DNA from: Jannaschia pohangensis | GTDB taxonomy: Bacteria > Pseudomonadota > Alphaproteobacteria > Rhodobacterales > Rhodobacteraceae | Reading direction: 5' to 3' | Length of the DNA stretch: 64,000 nucleotides | NCBI RefSeq assembly: GCF_900113875.1 | Contig: NZ_FORA01000003.1 | Location: 124,001 to 188,000, forward strand | In this document: piece by piece, positions 15,929-25,021 of the stretch | Position numbering within the stretch: position 1 is the first letter of the stretch | Layout of the letters: each line of letters starts with the position of its first letter | Made by a program: the position numbers and the translations under genes | Notes under the pieces: generated by a model | What the model saw: only the letters and a program-made list of their open reading frames with translations | What the model was told of the DNA's origin: nothing | The model's database searches: none

Positions 15929-16906
15929 TCAAGCACTCCCGAGCGATTCGAGCATCTCGCGCGCCGCCGCCAGGGCCGCCCGCTCTCCCGACGCGACGTC
16001 AGCGGCCAAGCGGGCCATGCGCGCACGCGCCTCGGGCGTGTCCAGACGGGCCAGAAGGCCGGATCGGACCTCCTCCTCGAACCAATGGGCGGCCTGCTCG
16101 GCGCGGGTGGCGTCCCAGTGGCCGTTGTCGCGGCGCCAGTTCACCAGATCCGACATCTCCGACCAGGCGCGATCCAGCCCCGCCGATTCGAGGGCCGACA
16201 CCGGCAGCGCCTTGGGAAACCCCTCGGGGTCGCGGGGTCGTTTGCGCAGCAGGCGCAGCGCACCGGCATAATCGGCCACAGTCCGGGTCGCCGTCGCGCG
16301 CAATTCGCCATCCGCCTTGTTCACCAGGATCAGGTCCGCGATTTCCATGATGCCGCGCTTGACACCCTGCAACTCGTCCCCGCCTGCGGGCGCGAGCAAC
16401 AGGACGAACAGGTCTGCGATGCGCGCAACCATCGTCTCGGACTGGCCGACGCCGACCGTCTCGATCAGGACGATGTCGAAGCCCGCCGCCTCGCAGAGCG
16501 CCACCGCCTCGCGGGACCGACGGGCGACGCCGCCCAACTGGTTCGCGGCGGGCGAGGGGCGGATGAAGGCGGCGGGTTCACGGCTGAGCAGGTCCATCCG
16601 CGTCTTGTCGCCCAAGATCGATCCGCCGGTACGCGCGCTGCTCGGATCGACGGCCAGAACGGCGACGCGCTTGCCTGCGCCGATCAGCATCATCCCGAAG
16701 GCCTCGATGAAGGTGGACTTGCCCACGCCCGGCGTGCCGGACAGCCCGATGCGAAGCGCCTGCCGACCGTGGCCGCGCAAGGCCTCCAGCAGGGCCGTCG
16801 CACGGGACCGGTGATCGGCGCGGGTGCTCTCGACCAGCGTGATGGCGCGGGCCAGGGCCCGGCGGTCGCCCTCCAGCAGGGGGTGGAACAGGGGATCGTC
16901 ACTCAT
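15929..16906 (-). CDS. meaB: MeaB/ArgK-family GTPase (methylmalonyl-CoA mutase chaperone)
   Basis: A 325-aa P-loop GTPase of the SIMIBI class. Walker [10 protein letters not shown], the VDPSS and [11 protein letters not shown] motifs, ETVGVGQSE and NKAD are characteristic. It guards and repairs adenosylcobalamin-dependent methylmalonyl-CoA mutase in propionate/ethylmalonyl-CoA metabolism. The mutase gene is not in the window, but methylmalonyl-CoA epimerase (53903-54322) is. The start at 16906 ([14 protein letters not shown]) is more family-like than an in-frame ATG at 16936. No clear ribosome site is seen for either. Divergent from the DUF3108 gene. Confidence 0.93.
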   Translation of the reverse strand: MSDDPLFHPLLEGDRRALARAITLVESTRADHRSRATALLEALRGHGRQALRIGLSGTPGVGKSTFIEAFGMMLIGAGKRVAVLAVDPSSARTGGSILGDKTRMDLLSREPAAFIRPSPAANQLGGVARRSREAVALCEAAGFDIVLIETVGVGQSETMVARIADLFVLLLAPAGGDELQGVKRGIMEIADLILVNKADGELRATATRTVADYAGALRLLRKRPRDPEGFPKALPVSALESAGLDRAWSEMSDLVNWRRDNGHWDATRAEQAAHWFEEEVRSGLLARLDTPEARARMARLAADVASGERAALAAAREMLESLGSA

Positions 16907-17023
16907 GCCAAGGGGATGCCCGCGGTGGCTCGCCATTGCAAGGCAGCGCGCACGAACGGGGGTGTGCCCGCACCCCGGTTGCCCTATCTACAGTTACACC
17001 TGCACCCCCCGGAGCCCGACACG

Positions 17024-17734
17024 ATGTCCCTGCGCCCTTTCCTCGCCCTGCTGCTCCTGTCCTGCCCGGCCCACGCCCAGACGTTCGAGGCTCGCTATGA
17101 CATGTCCCTGCGCGGCATCACGGCGGGTCAGATCGCCCTGCGCGCGCGCGAGGGCGGCGGGCGCTATTCGGTCGTCGCGGCGGCCAAGGCGACGGGCGCG
17201 GCGGGTGCGCTTGTAAAATACGGCTATGACGGGCGCGCCGAGGGTCGCGTGACCCGGCGCGGCCTCGAAAGCTCGGTCTATGGCGAAACCGAGGATGACA
17301 ACGGCGAGACCACGGTGACCGAGATCCGGTTCCAGGATGGCCGCCCGCAATCGGTGACGGTGACCCCGGCCCGCGATCCCGAACCCCATGACATCGATCC
17401 GACCGCACAGCGGGGCGTGATGGACCCGCTCTCCTCGCTCTACGAGATGATGCGTCCGGTGCCCCGGGCTGCGGCCTGTGACCTGGACCAGAACCTGTTC
17501 GACGGCCGCCACGTCTCCCGCCTGACGCTCGGCCCGGCACAGCCTCAGGCGGATGGGACGATCGTCTGCATCGGCGCCTATCGCCGGATCGCGGGCTACT
17601 CCGCGGAAGAACTGGCCAGGCGTCCGTCGGTCGATATGACCTTCGTCTACGGCACCCTCGACGGCGACCGGGTGCAAGTGACAGAGATCCGCGCGCCCAC
17701 CCCGCTCGGGGACGCGGTCCTGCGCCGCCGCTGA
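17024..17734 (+). CDS. DUF3108 exported protein
   Basis: A 236-aa protein with an N-terminal signal peptide (MSLRPFLALLLLSCPAHA, cleavage before QTFEA). The mature part begins FEARYDMSLRGITAGQIALR, the usual opening of DUF3108 proteins, predicted periplasmic beta-rich proteins of unknown role. ATG 17024 is the only start that keeps the signal peptide at the N-terminus; the frame is open far upstream over the meaB gene. The hrpB gene follows. Function unknown. Confidence 0.88.
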   Translation: MSLRPFLALLLLSCPAHAQTFEARYDMSLRGITAGQIALRAREGGGRYSVVAAAKATGAAGALVKYGYDGRAEGRVTRRGLESSVYGETEDDNGETTVTEIRFQDGRPQSVTVTPARDPEPHDIDPTAQRGVMDPLSSLYEMMRPVPRAAACDLDQNLFDGRHVSRLTLGPAQPQADGTIVCIGAYRRIAGYSAEELARRPSVDMTFVYGTLDGDRVQVTEIRAPTPLGDAVLRRR

Positions 17735-17831
17735 GCGGGAGTCGCGATCGCAACCGACAGCGCGGACGGTCTCGCCCCGTGACCGGCGAACCGACATGGA
17801 CGCGCGCCCCATCCTTCGGGATAAGGGGCGC

Positions 17832-20198
17832 GTGACCCAGACGCCGCTTCCCATCGACGATGTCCTACCGCAGGTCCGGGATGCCCTGACCAGCGGTGGC
17901 GTCGCCGTGCTGCAGGCCCCGCCCGGTGCGGGCAAGACGACCCGCGTGCCGCTGGCCCTGCTGGACCGGATGAACGGACGCATCCTGATGCTGGAGCCGC
18001 GCCGCCTTGCCACCCGCGCCGCCGCCGTTCGGATGGCGCAGACACTGGGCGAACCCGTTGGCCAGACCGTCGGCTTCCGGATGCGCGGGGCGAGCGAGGT
18101 CTCGGGCGCGACCCGGATCGAAGTGGTTACCGAAGGCATCCTGACCCGCATGTTGCAGACCGACCCGGATCTGCCGGGGGTCGGCGCCGTCATCTTCGAC
18201 GAATTCCACGAACGCTCGCTCAACGCCGACCTGGGCCTGGCCCTGACCTGGGAGGTGCGGCAGGCGTTGCGCCCCGACCTTGCCGTGCTGGTCATGTCGG
18301 CCACGCTGGACGCCGGGCCGGTGGCGCAGATGCTCGGCGCGCCCGTCATCACCTCCGAAGGCCGAAGCTTTGCGGTCGAGCGGCGCTGGCGCGACCGCCC
18401 GCCCCCCGCCGGACAGAGGTTCGAGGCACAGGTGGCGGCCCTCATCGTCGAGGCCCTGGGTACCGTCGACGGCGATGTGCTGGCCTTTCTGCCGGGCGAG
18501 GGCGAGATCCGCCGCTGTGCCGCCCTTCTGGACGGGATCAAGGCGCAGGTTCACCCGCTTTACGGCGCCCTGCCCTTCGCGGCGCAACAGGCCGCGATCC
18601 GGCCCGGCCCCGGGCGCAAGGTTGTGCTGGCCACCGCCATCGCCGAAACCTCGCTGACGATCGAGGGGGTGCGCGCCGTGGTCGACGGCGGCCTGTCCCG
18701 GCGCGCACGCTTCGATCCCGGCAGCGGCATGACCCGGCTGGTCACCGAGCGGGTCACCCGGGCCGAGGCGACGCAGCGGGCGGGCCGCGCGGGCCGTGTC
18801 GCCGAGGGCATCGCCTTCGCCAACTGGACGCGGGGCGAAGACGGCGGGATGCGGGCCTTCCCGGACCCCGAAATCGCCAACGCGGATCTGACGGGGCTGG
18901 CGCTTGAACTGGCCGTCTGGGGCGGCGGATCGGACGGGGTCGAGGAGGCCCTGGCCTTCCTGACCCCGCCCCCGCCGGGCGCCCTGATCGAGGCCCGCGC
19001 CCTGCTGGACGATTTGGGCGCTTTGCAGGGGGGGCGGATCACCGACCACGGTCGTGCCCTCGCCCGGCTGCCCCTGCATCCCCGGCTTGGCCACATGCTC
19101 CTGCGCGGGGGCAAGGGGTCTGCGGTCCTGGCGGGCGCGCTCGGGACGCGATTGCCGCCCGGGTCGGTGGATCTGACCGAGGCCCTGCGCCAACCGACGG
19201 TCGAAGCGCGGGCCGAGGCAAAACGTCTGCGCCGTCACGAGGCCGGACCCGACCTGTCGCAGGCCCAGCAACTCGCCCTCGCCTATCCCGACCGGATTGG
19301 CCTGCGCCGGCCCGGCGACGCGCCACGCTGGCTTCTGTCGGGCGGCAAGGGCGCGCGGATGGACAAGGGCGATGCGCTGGCCACATCCCGCCTGATCGTG
19401 GCCTGCGACCTTGACGGTGACCTCACCGAAGCCCGTGTGCGCCGCGCCCTGTCCCTGAGCGAGGCGGAGCTGCGCGAGGTTCTGGGCGACCGCATCGCAT
19501 GGGTCGAGCACTGCCACTGGTCCGACCGCTACCGCCGGGTCGAAGCGCGTCGACAGGAAAAGCTGGGGGCCATCGCGCTGGACGACCGCCCCTGGGTCGA
19601 CGCGCCGCCCGAGGCGATGGCTGCCGCCGTCCTTGCGGGGGTGCGGTCGCTCGGGCTTGGTTGTCTGGCCTGGACGCGGCGGGCAAGGTTCCTGCGGGCG
19701 CGGATCGCGGCGGCGGGCCTGCGGGACGTGTCGGACGCGGCACTGCTGGCATCCGTTGAGGCCTGGTTGCTGCCCTTCGTGGACGGTGTGCGTGACGCGG
19801 ACGGTTTGGGCCGCCTCGACCCCTTCGACGCCTTGCAGGCCTGGCTCGGGTGGGACGACGCCCAGAGGTTGGACCGGATCGCACCGGCGCATTATCGCAC
19901 GCCGCTCGGGCGGAGTGTGCCCATCGACTATGCGCCCGAAATCCCGACCATTTCCCTTCGCCTGCAGGAGGTACTGGGCGAAACGCGCCATCCGATGGTG
20001 GGCGAGGTGCCGCTGCGGATGGAGCTTCTGTCCCCGGCGCAGCGCCCGATTGCCATCACCCAGGACCTGCCCGGATTCTGGGCCGGAACTTATGCGGACG
20101 TGCGCAAGGACATGCGCGGCCAATATCCGCGCCACCCCTGGCCCGAAGACCCGACCGAGGCCGCCCCCACGACCCGTGCCAAGCCGCGCGGGACCTGA
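17832..20198 (+). CDS. hrpB: ATP-dependent helicase HrpB
   Basis: A 788-aa DEAH-type helicase. Walker A APPGAGKTT, LEPRRLATRAAA, the Walker B variant DEFHERSLNADL, SATLD, IAETSLTIEGVR and TQRAGRAGRV are present in order, followed by the helicase-associated domain and the HrpB C-terminal domain (RIAPAHYRTPLGRSVPIDY). HrpB is widespread but poorly characterised; no RNA target is established. I place the start at GTG 17832 (MTQTPLPIDDVLPQ), which has AAGGGG just upstream and matches the family N-terminus. ATG 17796 would add 12 residues and cannot be excluded. Confidence 0.94.
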   Translation: MTQTPLPIDDVLPQVRDALTSGGVAVLQAPPGAGKTTRVPLALLDRMNGRILMLEPRRLATRAAAVRMAQTLGEPVGQTVGFRMRGASEVSGATRIEVVTEGILTRMLQTDPDLPGVGAVIFDEFHERSLNADLGLALTWEVRQALRPDLAVLVMSATLDAGPVAQMLGAPVITSEGRSFAVERRWRDRPPPAGQRFEAQVAALIVEALGTVDGDVLAFLPGEGEIRRCAALLDGIKAQVHPLYGALPFAAQQAAIRPGPGRKVVLATAIAETSLTIEGVRAVVDGGLSRRARFDPGSGMTRLVTERVTRAEATQRAGRAGRVAEGIAFANWTRGEDGGMRAFPDPEIANADLTGLALELAVWGGGSDGVEEALAFLTPPPPGALIEARALLDDLGALQGGRITDHGRALARLPLHPRLGHMLLRGGKGSAVLAGALGTRLPPGSVDLTEALRQPTVEARAEAKRLRRHEAGPDLSQAQQLALAYPDRIGLRRPGDAPRWLLSGGKGARMDKGDALATSRLIVACDLDGDLTEARVRRALSLSEAELREVLGDRIAWVEHCHWSDRYRRVEARRQEKLGAIALDDRPWVDAPPEAMAAAVLAGVRSLGLGCLAWTRRARFLRARIAAAGLRDVSDAALLASVEAWLLPFVDGVRDADGLGRLDPFDALQAWLGWDDAQRLDRIAPAHYRTPLGRSVPIDYAPEIPTISLRLQEVLGETRHPMVGEVPLRMELLSPAQRPIAITQDLPGFWAGTYADVRKDMRGQYPRHPWPEDPTEAAPTTRAKPRGT

Positions 20199-20207
20199 GC
20201 CGCGCTC

Positions 20208-21011
20208 TCAGGCGCAGATATCGGCCACCAGCGCTGACTCGGGGTCGAGCATCGCATCGATCACGTCGAAATGGTGCTTGCCCTCGGCCACATGAACCGG
20301 CGCCCCCCAAGCCCTGCCCAAGGCCTCGGCCTGCCACAGGAAGCTGGGGCGTTCCTCTGCGCCGACGTGAACGACGATGCGCGGTCCGGACATCGGGTGA
20401 CCCAGGACGGGGCTTTCGGCGGCGGCCTCTGCCGGGTCGAGGCGCAGATCGGCGTTCATGCTCTGCGGCACAAGGGGCCGGAGATCGGCGACCGGGCTGA
20501 TCGGCACGCAGGTCGCGATGCGCGCGGCGCAGGCCGGGGGCGCGTCCCCCATGATCATGCGGGCGACCAGCTGGCCCCCGGCACTGTGCCCCGTCAGCCG
20601 GATCGGCCCCGGCACGCGGGCGGCGGCGGCATCGACCGCACGGGTGACGTGGCGCGTGATGTCGGAAATGCGCACCGTCGGGGCGAGCGGATAGCCGACC
20701 ATGGCGACGGCATACCCCCGGGCCAAGGCGCCCCCTGCGAAATGCGACCAGTCCGATTTGCCGAAGCGCCGCCAGTATCCGCCATGGACGAACACCACGA
20801 GGCCCTGCGGTGATCCTTCGGGATGAAACAGGTCGAAAGTCGCTCGCGGACCCGCGTCATAGGCGAGGTCCAATTCGGCGCGGGCGGTCGCCCGGAATGC
20901 AGCGGCCTGGGCCTGCCAGCGGGGCGGATAGTCCGCCGCCCCGGCGATGTAATCCGCATTGGCATAGGCGTCGTCCAGTGCCGCGCGATCCATGTTCTCC
21001 CAACCGTCCAT
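20208..21011 (-). CDS. Alpha/beta hydrolase (arylformamidase-like)
   Basis: A 267-aa serine hydrolase. The oxyanion motif HGGYW, nucleophile elbow GHSAGG and a C-terminal His in EGKHHFDVID complete a Ser-Asp-His triad. HGGYW is typical of kynurenine formamidase-like and hormone-sensitive-lipase-type enzymes, so a formamidase or small-ester hydrolase is likely. No tryptophan-catabolism gene is adjacent. ATG 21011 has AGGAGG 6 nt upstream, which decides it against the longer frame to 21074. It lies just downstream of the F0 operon terminator, on the same strand. Confidence 0.88.
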   Translation of the reverse strand: MDGWENMDRAALDDAYANADYIAGAADYPPRWQAQAAAFRATARAELDLAYDAGPRATFDLFHPEGSPQGLVVFVHGGYWRRFGKSDWSHFAGGALARGYAVAMVGYPLAPTVRISDITRHVTRAVDAAAARVPGPIRLTGHSAGGQLVARMIMGDAPPACAARIATCVPISPVADLRPLVPQSMNADLRLDPAEAAAESPVLGHPMSGPRIVVHVGAEERPSFLWQAEALGRAWGAPVHVAEGKHHFDVIDAMLDPESALVADICA

Positions 21012-21034
21012 GGGGCCTCCTCCGGAATGAGAAA

Positions 21035-21062
21035 AGGGGACGCCCGCTGCCGGACGTCCCCT
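21035..21062 (-). terminator. Terminator of the F0 ATP synthase operon
   Basis: An 8-bp stem (AGGGGACG / CGTCCCCT, loop 12 nt) is followed on the minus strand by TTTTCTC, 24 bp after the atpF stop and before the hydrolase start. Confidence 0.75.
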
Positions 21063-21085
21063 AGGTGATGTCATGTCATCGCCGC

Positions 21086-21640
21086 TCAGTGAAGCTTGGC
21101 GGACACCGTTTCGATGGACTCGTCGATCAGGCTGTTGGCCTCGGTCGCCGACAGCTGACCGGCAACGACCTGGCCCGCGGCGGCGATGGCCACGGAAACG
21201 GCACTGTCGCGCACTTCGCGAACGGCGGCAGCCTGGGCGCTTTCGATCTGGTCTTCGGCGGCGCGCAGGCGACGCTCCACCGATACGGCGAGGTCGGCCT
21301 TGGCCTGCTCGGCGGCGGCCTGGGCGTCGGTCTTGGCGGCGGCCACGATCGCATCGGCCTGTTCCTGGGCTTCGCGGGTCTTGCGCTCATAGGAGGCAAG
21401 GATCGTCTGAGCCTCGTCCCGCAGGGCGCGGGCCTCCTCCAGGTCCTTGCGGATGCCCGCGGCGCGGTCGTCCAGCATCCCCATCAACCGGCCCGGCACC
21501 TTGAGGTAGACGACGAGGCCGATGAAGGCGAGGAAGCCGAGCGTCACCACGAAGTCGGTATTGGCGAGGCTGAAGAACGGGCCTGTCGCGGCAAGGGCCG
21601 GGGTGGCGCTCAGAAGGGCAAGGGGCAGAAGAAAGCGCAT
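21086..21640 (-). CDS. atpF: ATP synthase F0 subunit b
   Basis: A 184-aa peripheral-stalk subunit. After a signal-peptide-like start (MRFLLPLALLSATPALAATG), the membrane anchor (TDFVVTLGFLAFIGLVVYL) precedes a long charged coiled coil (about residues 55-165, rich in Ala/Glu/Arg) that reaches F1. It is the last gene of the atpI-B-E-F'-F operon and lies 3 nt after the b' gene. Having two b-type subunits is normal in phototrophic lineages and Rhodobacterales. Confidence 0.94.
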   Translation of the reverse strand: MRFLLPLALLSATPALAATGPFFSLANTDFVVTLGFLAFIGLVVYLKVPGRLMGMLDDRAAGIRKDLEEARALRDEAQTILASYERKTREAQEQADAIVAAAKTDAQAAAEQAKADLAVSVERRLRAAEDQIESAQAAAVREVRDSAVSVAIAAAGQVVAGQLSATEANSLIDESIETVSAKLH

Positions 21641-21643
21641 GGT

Positions 21644-22198
21644 TCAGTTCCCCTTCATGCGGGCGACGACAGCGGCGTCGACCTTGGACTGATCGACCTT
21701 GCCACCAAGCGCCTTGACGATTTCGGCGGCCACGTCCTTGGCGACTTCGGCAATGCTGGCCGTCGCACCGGCGCGGATTTCGGAAATCTGCTTTTCGCTT
21801 TCTGCGGATTTGGCGGCGATCTTCTCATCCGCGGTCGCGATGGCGGCATCGAGGTCGACCTTGATGGCGGCGCGCGCCTCGTCCGAGATGCGCTGCGCCT
21901 CGGCGCGCGCGTCGGCCAGCGCCTTTTCATAGGCGGCTTCGGCGTCCTTGGCCTGACGGTTCAGGTCTTCGGCCGCGGCGAGGTCGTTGGAAATGGTTCC
22001 CGTCCGTTCGGCCAGCACGGCCGACAGGCGCGGCAGGGCGAGTTTGGTCAGGATGAGATAGATCGCGACGAGTGCAACCAGCAGCCAGAAAACCTGATTG
22101 CCGAACCAGGCATCGCACAGCTGCGGCATGCCGATGGCATTGCCCAGACTGTTGACGCAGGCGCCCGCAAGTTCTTGTTCGATCGGTGTGGTGGCCAT
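21644..22198 (-). CDS. ATP synthase F0 subunit b'
   Basis: A 184-aa second b-type stalk subunit (b', often called atpX or atpG). It has a short lead, one membrane anchor ([20 protein letters not shown]) and a coiled coil with the [15 protein letters not shown] motif typical of b'. ATG 22198 ([12 protein letters not shown]) is preferred; a TTG two codons upstream also exists. It heterodimerises with subunit b in the peripheral stalk. Confidence 0.94.
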   Translation of the reverse strand: MATTPIEQELAGACVNSLGNAIGMPQLCDAWFGNQVFWLLVALVAIYLILTKLALPRLSAVLAERTGTISNDLAAAEDLNRQAKDAEAAYEKALADARAEAQRISDEARAAIKVDLDAAIATADEKIAAKSAESEKQISEIRAGATASIAEVAKDVAAEIVKALGGKVDQSKVDAAVVARMKGN

Positions 22199-22281
22199 GA
22201 TCAAATCCCGTCAGATCGGTTTTCGGCTTTGGCGGGGGCCCCGAAGGACCGCCCGCCAATCGTAAGGATCGTTCCGTCGTC

Positions 22282-22521
22282 TTAGACGGCGAACATCAGC
22301 AGCAGCGAAACCAGGAAGGCGAAGATGCCCAGGGCTTCGGCAAAGGCGATACCGATGAAGAGGGTCGCGGTCTGCCCACCGGCAGCCGAGGGGTTGCGCA
22401 GCGCACCCGCCAGGAAGTTACCGGCGACGTTGCCCACACCGATGGCGGCGAGGCCGGAGCCAATGGCGGCCAGACCGGCGCCGGCATACTGACCGAGGGC
22501 TTGAGCGGCTTCGAGTTCCAT
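22282..22521 (-). CDS. atpE: ATP synthase F0 subunit c
   Basis: A 79-aa hairpin of two membrane helices that forms the rotor ring. The ion-binding carboxylate is Glu62 in helix 2 ([14 protein letters not shown]). The Gly-rich helix 1 ([17 protein letters not shown]) and the polar loop (ALRNPSAAG) are standard. It is a proton-type c subunit, since the Na+ ligand pattern is absent. ATG 22521 has GGAG upstream. Confidence 0.97.
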   Translation of the reverse strand: MELEAAQALGQYAGAGLAAIGSGLAAIGVGNVAGNFLAGALRNPSAAGGQTATLFIGIAFAEALGIFAFLVSLLLMFAV

Positions 22522-22570
22522 GTGTTTTCTCCTTACGATGGAAGCTTTGGAAGTGGTTTCCTGCGGACCG

Positions 22571-23329
22571 TCAGTGCGACGGGTGCAGCGCGTCCCTGAG
22601 ATAGACGCAGGTGAGGATGGTAAAGACATAGGCCTGGATGCCGGCGACCAGCACCTCCAGCCCGTAGATCGCGACGATGGCCAGAACCGACACCGGCGCG
22701 ATGGCCGTGATGGCGGCGAAGCCCGCGAAAACCTTGAGCACGGCGTGACCCGCCATGATGTTGCCCGCCAGACGAATGGAGTGACTGACCGGCCGCACGA
22801 AATAGGAGATCACCTCGATCAGAGCGAGGATCGGGCGCAGCACCAGCGGCGCCGAGGTCACCCAGAACAGCCCGAGGAACGATGCACCGTTCTTGACGAA
22901 GCCCAGGATCGTCACGGCGAAGAACACGCCGAAACCCAGAACTGCCGTCACGCCGATATGGCTCGTCGTCGAAAAGGACGTGGGGATCAGCGCCAGGAAG
23001 TTGGCGAACAGGATGAAGAGGAACAACGTGAAGATGTAGGGGAAGTAGCGGATCGCATCCTTGCCCGTCACATCCTCGACCATTTTGTAGACGAAACCAT
23101 AGGCCAGTTCCGCCACAGACTGCCCCCGGCCCGGAACCACGGCACGACCCCGCGTCGCGAAGACGAACAGGCCCAGAACGCACAGAACCGCCAGCGCCAT
23201 CCACAGCGTCAGGTTGGTCACCGTATACCAATGGACAGGATCGCCATACTCGCCAAAGAGCGGCTTGATCATGAACTGATCCATCGGGTGGAAGGTGAGG
23301 CCGCCCTCGGCGTGTGCGTCTTCAGCCAT
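22571..23329 (-). CDS. atpB: ATP synthase F0 subunit a
   Basis: A 252-aa subunit with five or six membrane helices and the essential Arg in [14 protein letters not shown], which works with the c-ring carboxylate. The N-terminal FHPMDQF motif is typical of alphaproteobacteria. I choose ATG 23329 ([10 protein letters not shown]), which overlaps the atpI stop by 8 nt and has GGGGA upstream; ATG 23341 is four codons longer. Confidence 0.96.
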   Translation of the reverse strand: MAEDAHAEGGLTFHPMDQFMIKPLFGEYGDPVHWYTVTNLTLWMALAVLCVLGLFVFATRGRAVVPGRGQSVAELAYGFVYKMVEDVTGKDAIRYFPYIFTLFLFILFANFLALIPTSFSTTSHIGVTAVLGFGVFFAVTILGFVKNGASFLGLFWVTSAPLVLRPILALIEVISYFVRPVSHSIRLAGNIMAGHAVLKVFAGFAAITAIAPVSVLAIVAIYGLEVLVAGIQAYVFTILTCVYLRDALHPSH

Positions 23330-23678
23330 GTCTGTCCCCATCGTTCGGCGCGCCTGCGCCCGGTTCTTTCAAAGCAGCCTCTGCCGAGATCTGCCCCTGT
23401 ATCTCTTTCGCGGAGGCGATCATCGTCTTCACACCGGCCGCAAAGCCCAGAAGCACGAACACGACCATCAGGAAGGGCTGCGTGCCCAGAAGATAGTCCA
23501 GCCCGTAGCCGATCCCGAACCCGATCCCCAGGCCCGCCACCAGCTCGATCACCATCCGCCAGGCCAGTTGCGCCTGGGAATAATGCTCCTCCATGTGGTG
23601 CTTGTCGTCGTTCGGGCGCTTCGCGGCCAGCTTCGCCTCGAGGGCGGCAAGACGGTCTGCGTCGGTTTCGTCGGACAT
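23322..23678 (-). CDS. atpI: ATP synthase assembly protein AtpI
   Basis: A 118-aa protein with a charged N-terminus and two membrane helices ([22 protein letters not shown] and [18 protein letters not shown]). This is the AtpI layout; AtpI helps assemble the c-ring. It is the first gene of the F0 operon, and its stop overlaps atpB by 8 nt. The promoter must lie in the 191 bp up to arsR. Confidence 0.92.
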   Translation of the reverse strand: MSDETDADRLAALEAKLAAKRPNDDKHHMEEHYSQAQLAWRMVIELVAGLGIGFGIGYGLDYLLGTQPFLMVVFVLLGFAAGVKTMIASAKEIQGQISAEAALKEPGAGAPNDGDRHG

Positions 23679-23811
23679 GGGGCACCCCCGGAAGTCGTCG
23701 GTGGTTTAGGGGGCGCGACCAGCCGAGTCAACGGCATCAGAAAGCCAATGATTTCAATGTCCTGTTGCGCGATTTGGTGGCCCGACAATGCCCGATGTCG
23801 TCGGCGCGATA

Positions 23812-23829
23812 TTCAACCCCGGGGTTGAA
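23812..23829. promoter_or_regulatory. Palindromic operator upstream of arsR
   Basis: TTCAACCCC meets GGGGTTGAA in a perfect 18-bp palindrome, 40 bp before the ArsR-type start codon. ArsR proteins bind such dyads and repress their own genes, so autoregulation is likely. Confidence 0.6.
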
Positions 23830-23869
23830 CGTCGTTGACGCCTGTCGCGGGCCGGTGCATCGCAGGGTC

Positions 23870-24196
23870 ATGTCCGACGCGCTCTCCCCAGTCTTCGCGG
23901 CCCTGGCCGACCCGACGCGCCGCGCGATCCTCGCGATGCTGCTCGAAGACGACATGGCCGTGACGGATGTTGCCGCCCCCCTGTCGATCTCGCTTGCCGC
24001 CGTGAGCAAGCACTTGGGCGTTCTGGCCCGCGCCGGTCTGATCCAGCAGGAAAAGCGCGGGCGCGTCGTCTGGTGCAAACTGGACCCCGACGCGATGCGC
24101 GGGGCCAGTGCCTGGATGCAGGGATTCGGGCAATTCGACGATCTGGACCTCGATGCGCTGGAGGCCCTGTTGGGCGACCCGAACCCCGGGGACTAG
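23870..24196 (+). CDS. ArsR/SmtB-family regulator
   Basis: A 108-aa winged-helix repressor (FAALADPTRRAILAMLLEDD, then AVSKHLGVLARAGLIQQEKRGRVVWCKL). Only one Cys (in VVWCKL) is present and the metal-binding ELCVCDL motif is missing, so it is probably not a classic metal sensor. It resembles ArsR proteins paired with SRPBCC/AHSA1 genes, but no such gene is adjacent. ATG 23870 is chosen inside a very long open frame that runs antisense to the atp genes. Its TAG shares CTAG with the stop of the convergent SDR gene. Confidence 0.9.
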   Translation: MSDALSPVFAALADPTRRAILAMLLEDDMAVTDVAAPLSISLAAVSKHLGVLARAGLIQQEKRGRVVWCKLDPDAMRGASAWMQGFGQFDDLDLDALEALLGDPNPGD

Positions 24197-24879
24197 TCTG
24201 CGTTCCGGTTCGGCATGAGGTGGATTTCGCGCACATCCGCCCGACCCGGCGCCATGAGCGCATGCATCACCGCATCGGCCACGTCCGAGGGATGCAGGCG
24301 GCTATCGTCCGCCTCGTCGAAGAATTCCGTGTCGACCATCCCGGGCGAGATCACGGTGCAGCGCCCGCCCCATTCGGTCATCTCTTCGGCAAGGTTGCCC
24401 GCAAAGCCATGCACGAACCATTTGGTCGCGCCATAGATCGACCCCTTGATATGTCGCCGCCCCGCCGCCGATCCGGTGACCACATAGTGCCCCTTGGTCT
24501 TGCGCAGATGGGGCAAGGCAGCATGGGCGGTATAGAGCACGCCCATGACATTGGCGTGGATCATGTCGTGCCATTCGTCGGGATCGCCGTTCTGGGTGCC
24601 CGGCGCCTCGACCCCGGTGCCCGCGTTGGCAAAGACCGCGTCGATGCCGCCGAACTTGTCCGCCAGCTTGTCCAATGCGGCAGCTTGGGCCGCACGGTCG
24701 GCCACGTCTCCGGGCAAGGCCAGCGCGGCATCGCCCAACTCTTTGGCCAGGGCGGTGATCTTGTCTTCGGACCGCGCAAAGAGGCCGACGTTCCAGCCCG
24801 CCGCGACGGCTTGCCGCGCGGTCTGCGCCCCGATGCCCGAGGATGCGCCGGTGATGAAAAGGGTCTTGCCGTCAGCCAT
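24193..24879 (-). CDS. Short-chain dehydrogenase/reductase
   Basis: A 228-aa Rossmann-fold oxidoreductase of the classical SDR type. The cofactor motif TGASSGIG is at the N-terminus, NAGTG follows, and the catalytic Ser and YGATK (Tyr-x-x-x-Lys) are in place (GSAAGRRHIKGSIYGATKW). Arg rather than an acidic residue after beta-2 (FARSEDK) suggests NADP(H). ATG 24879 has GGAGAGACACC upstream. Substrate unknown. Confidence 0.9.
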   Translation of the reverse strand: MADGKTLFITGASSGIGAQTARQAVAAGWNVGLFARSEDKITALAKELGDAALALPGDVADRAAQAAALDKLADKFGGIDAVFANAGTGVEAPGTQNGDPDEWHDMIHANVMGVLYTAHAALPHLRKTKGHYVVTGSAAGRRHIKGSIYGATKWFVHGFAGNLAEEMTEWGGRCTVISPGMVDTEFFDEADDSRLHPSDVADAVMHALMAPGRADVREIHLMPNRNAD

Positions 24880-25021
24880 GGTGTCTCTCCGTCCTTCGAT
24901 TGGATTACGGATCAACGCGCGGGCGACGGTCTGGTTTCGGCGCAGTCCCGGGCCAGCTGGCGACGGGGCGCGAAAGCATGACCGGAAGCAGTGGCGATGT
25001 CGGTGGCAAAGCCCCCGGGGA

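Noticed and set aside
17865-20135. 756-codon open frame opposite hrpB
   Set aside because: The sense strand encodes every helicase motif; the antisense product is low complexity.
22520-23869. N-terminal extension of the ArsR gene across the atp operon
   Set aside because: The homologous protein begins at 23870; the extension is antisense to atpE, atpB and atpI.
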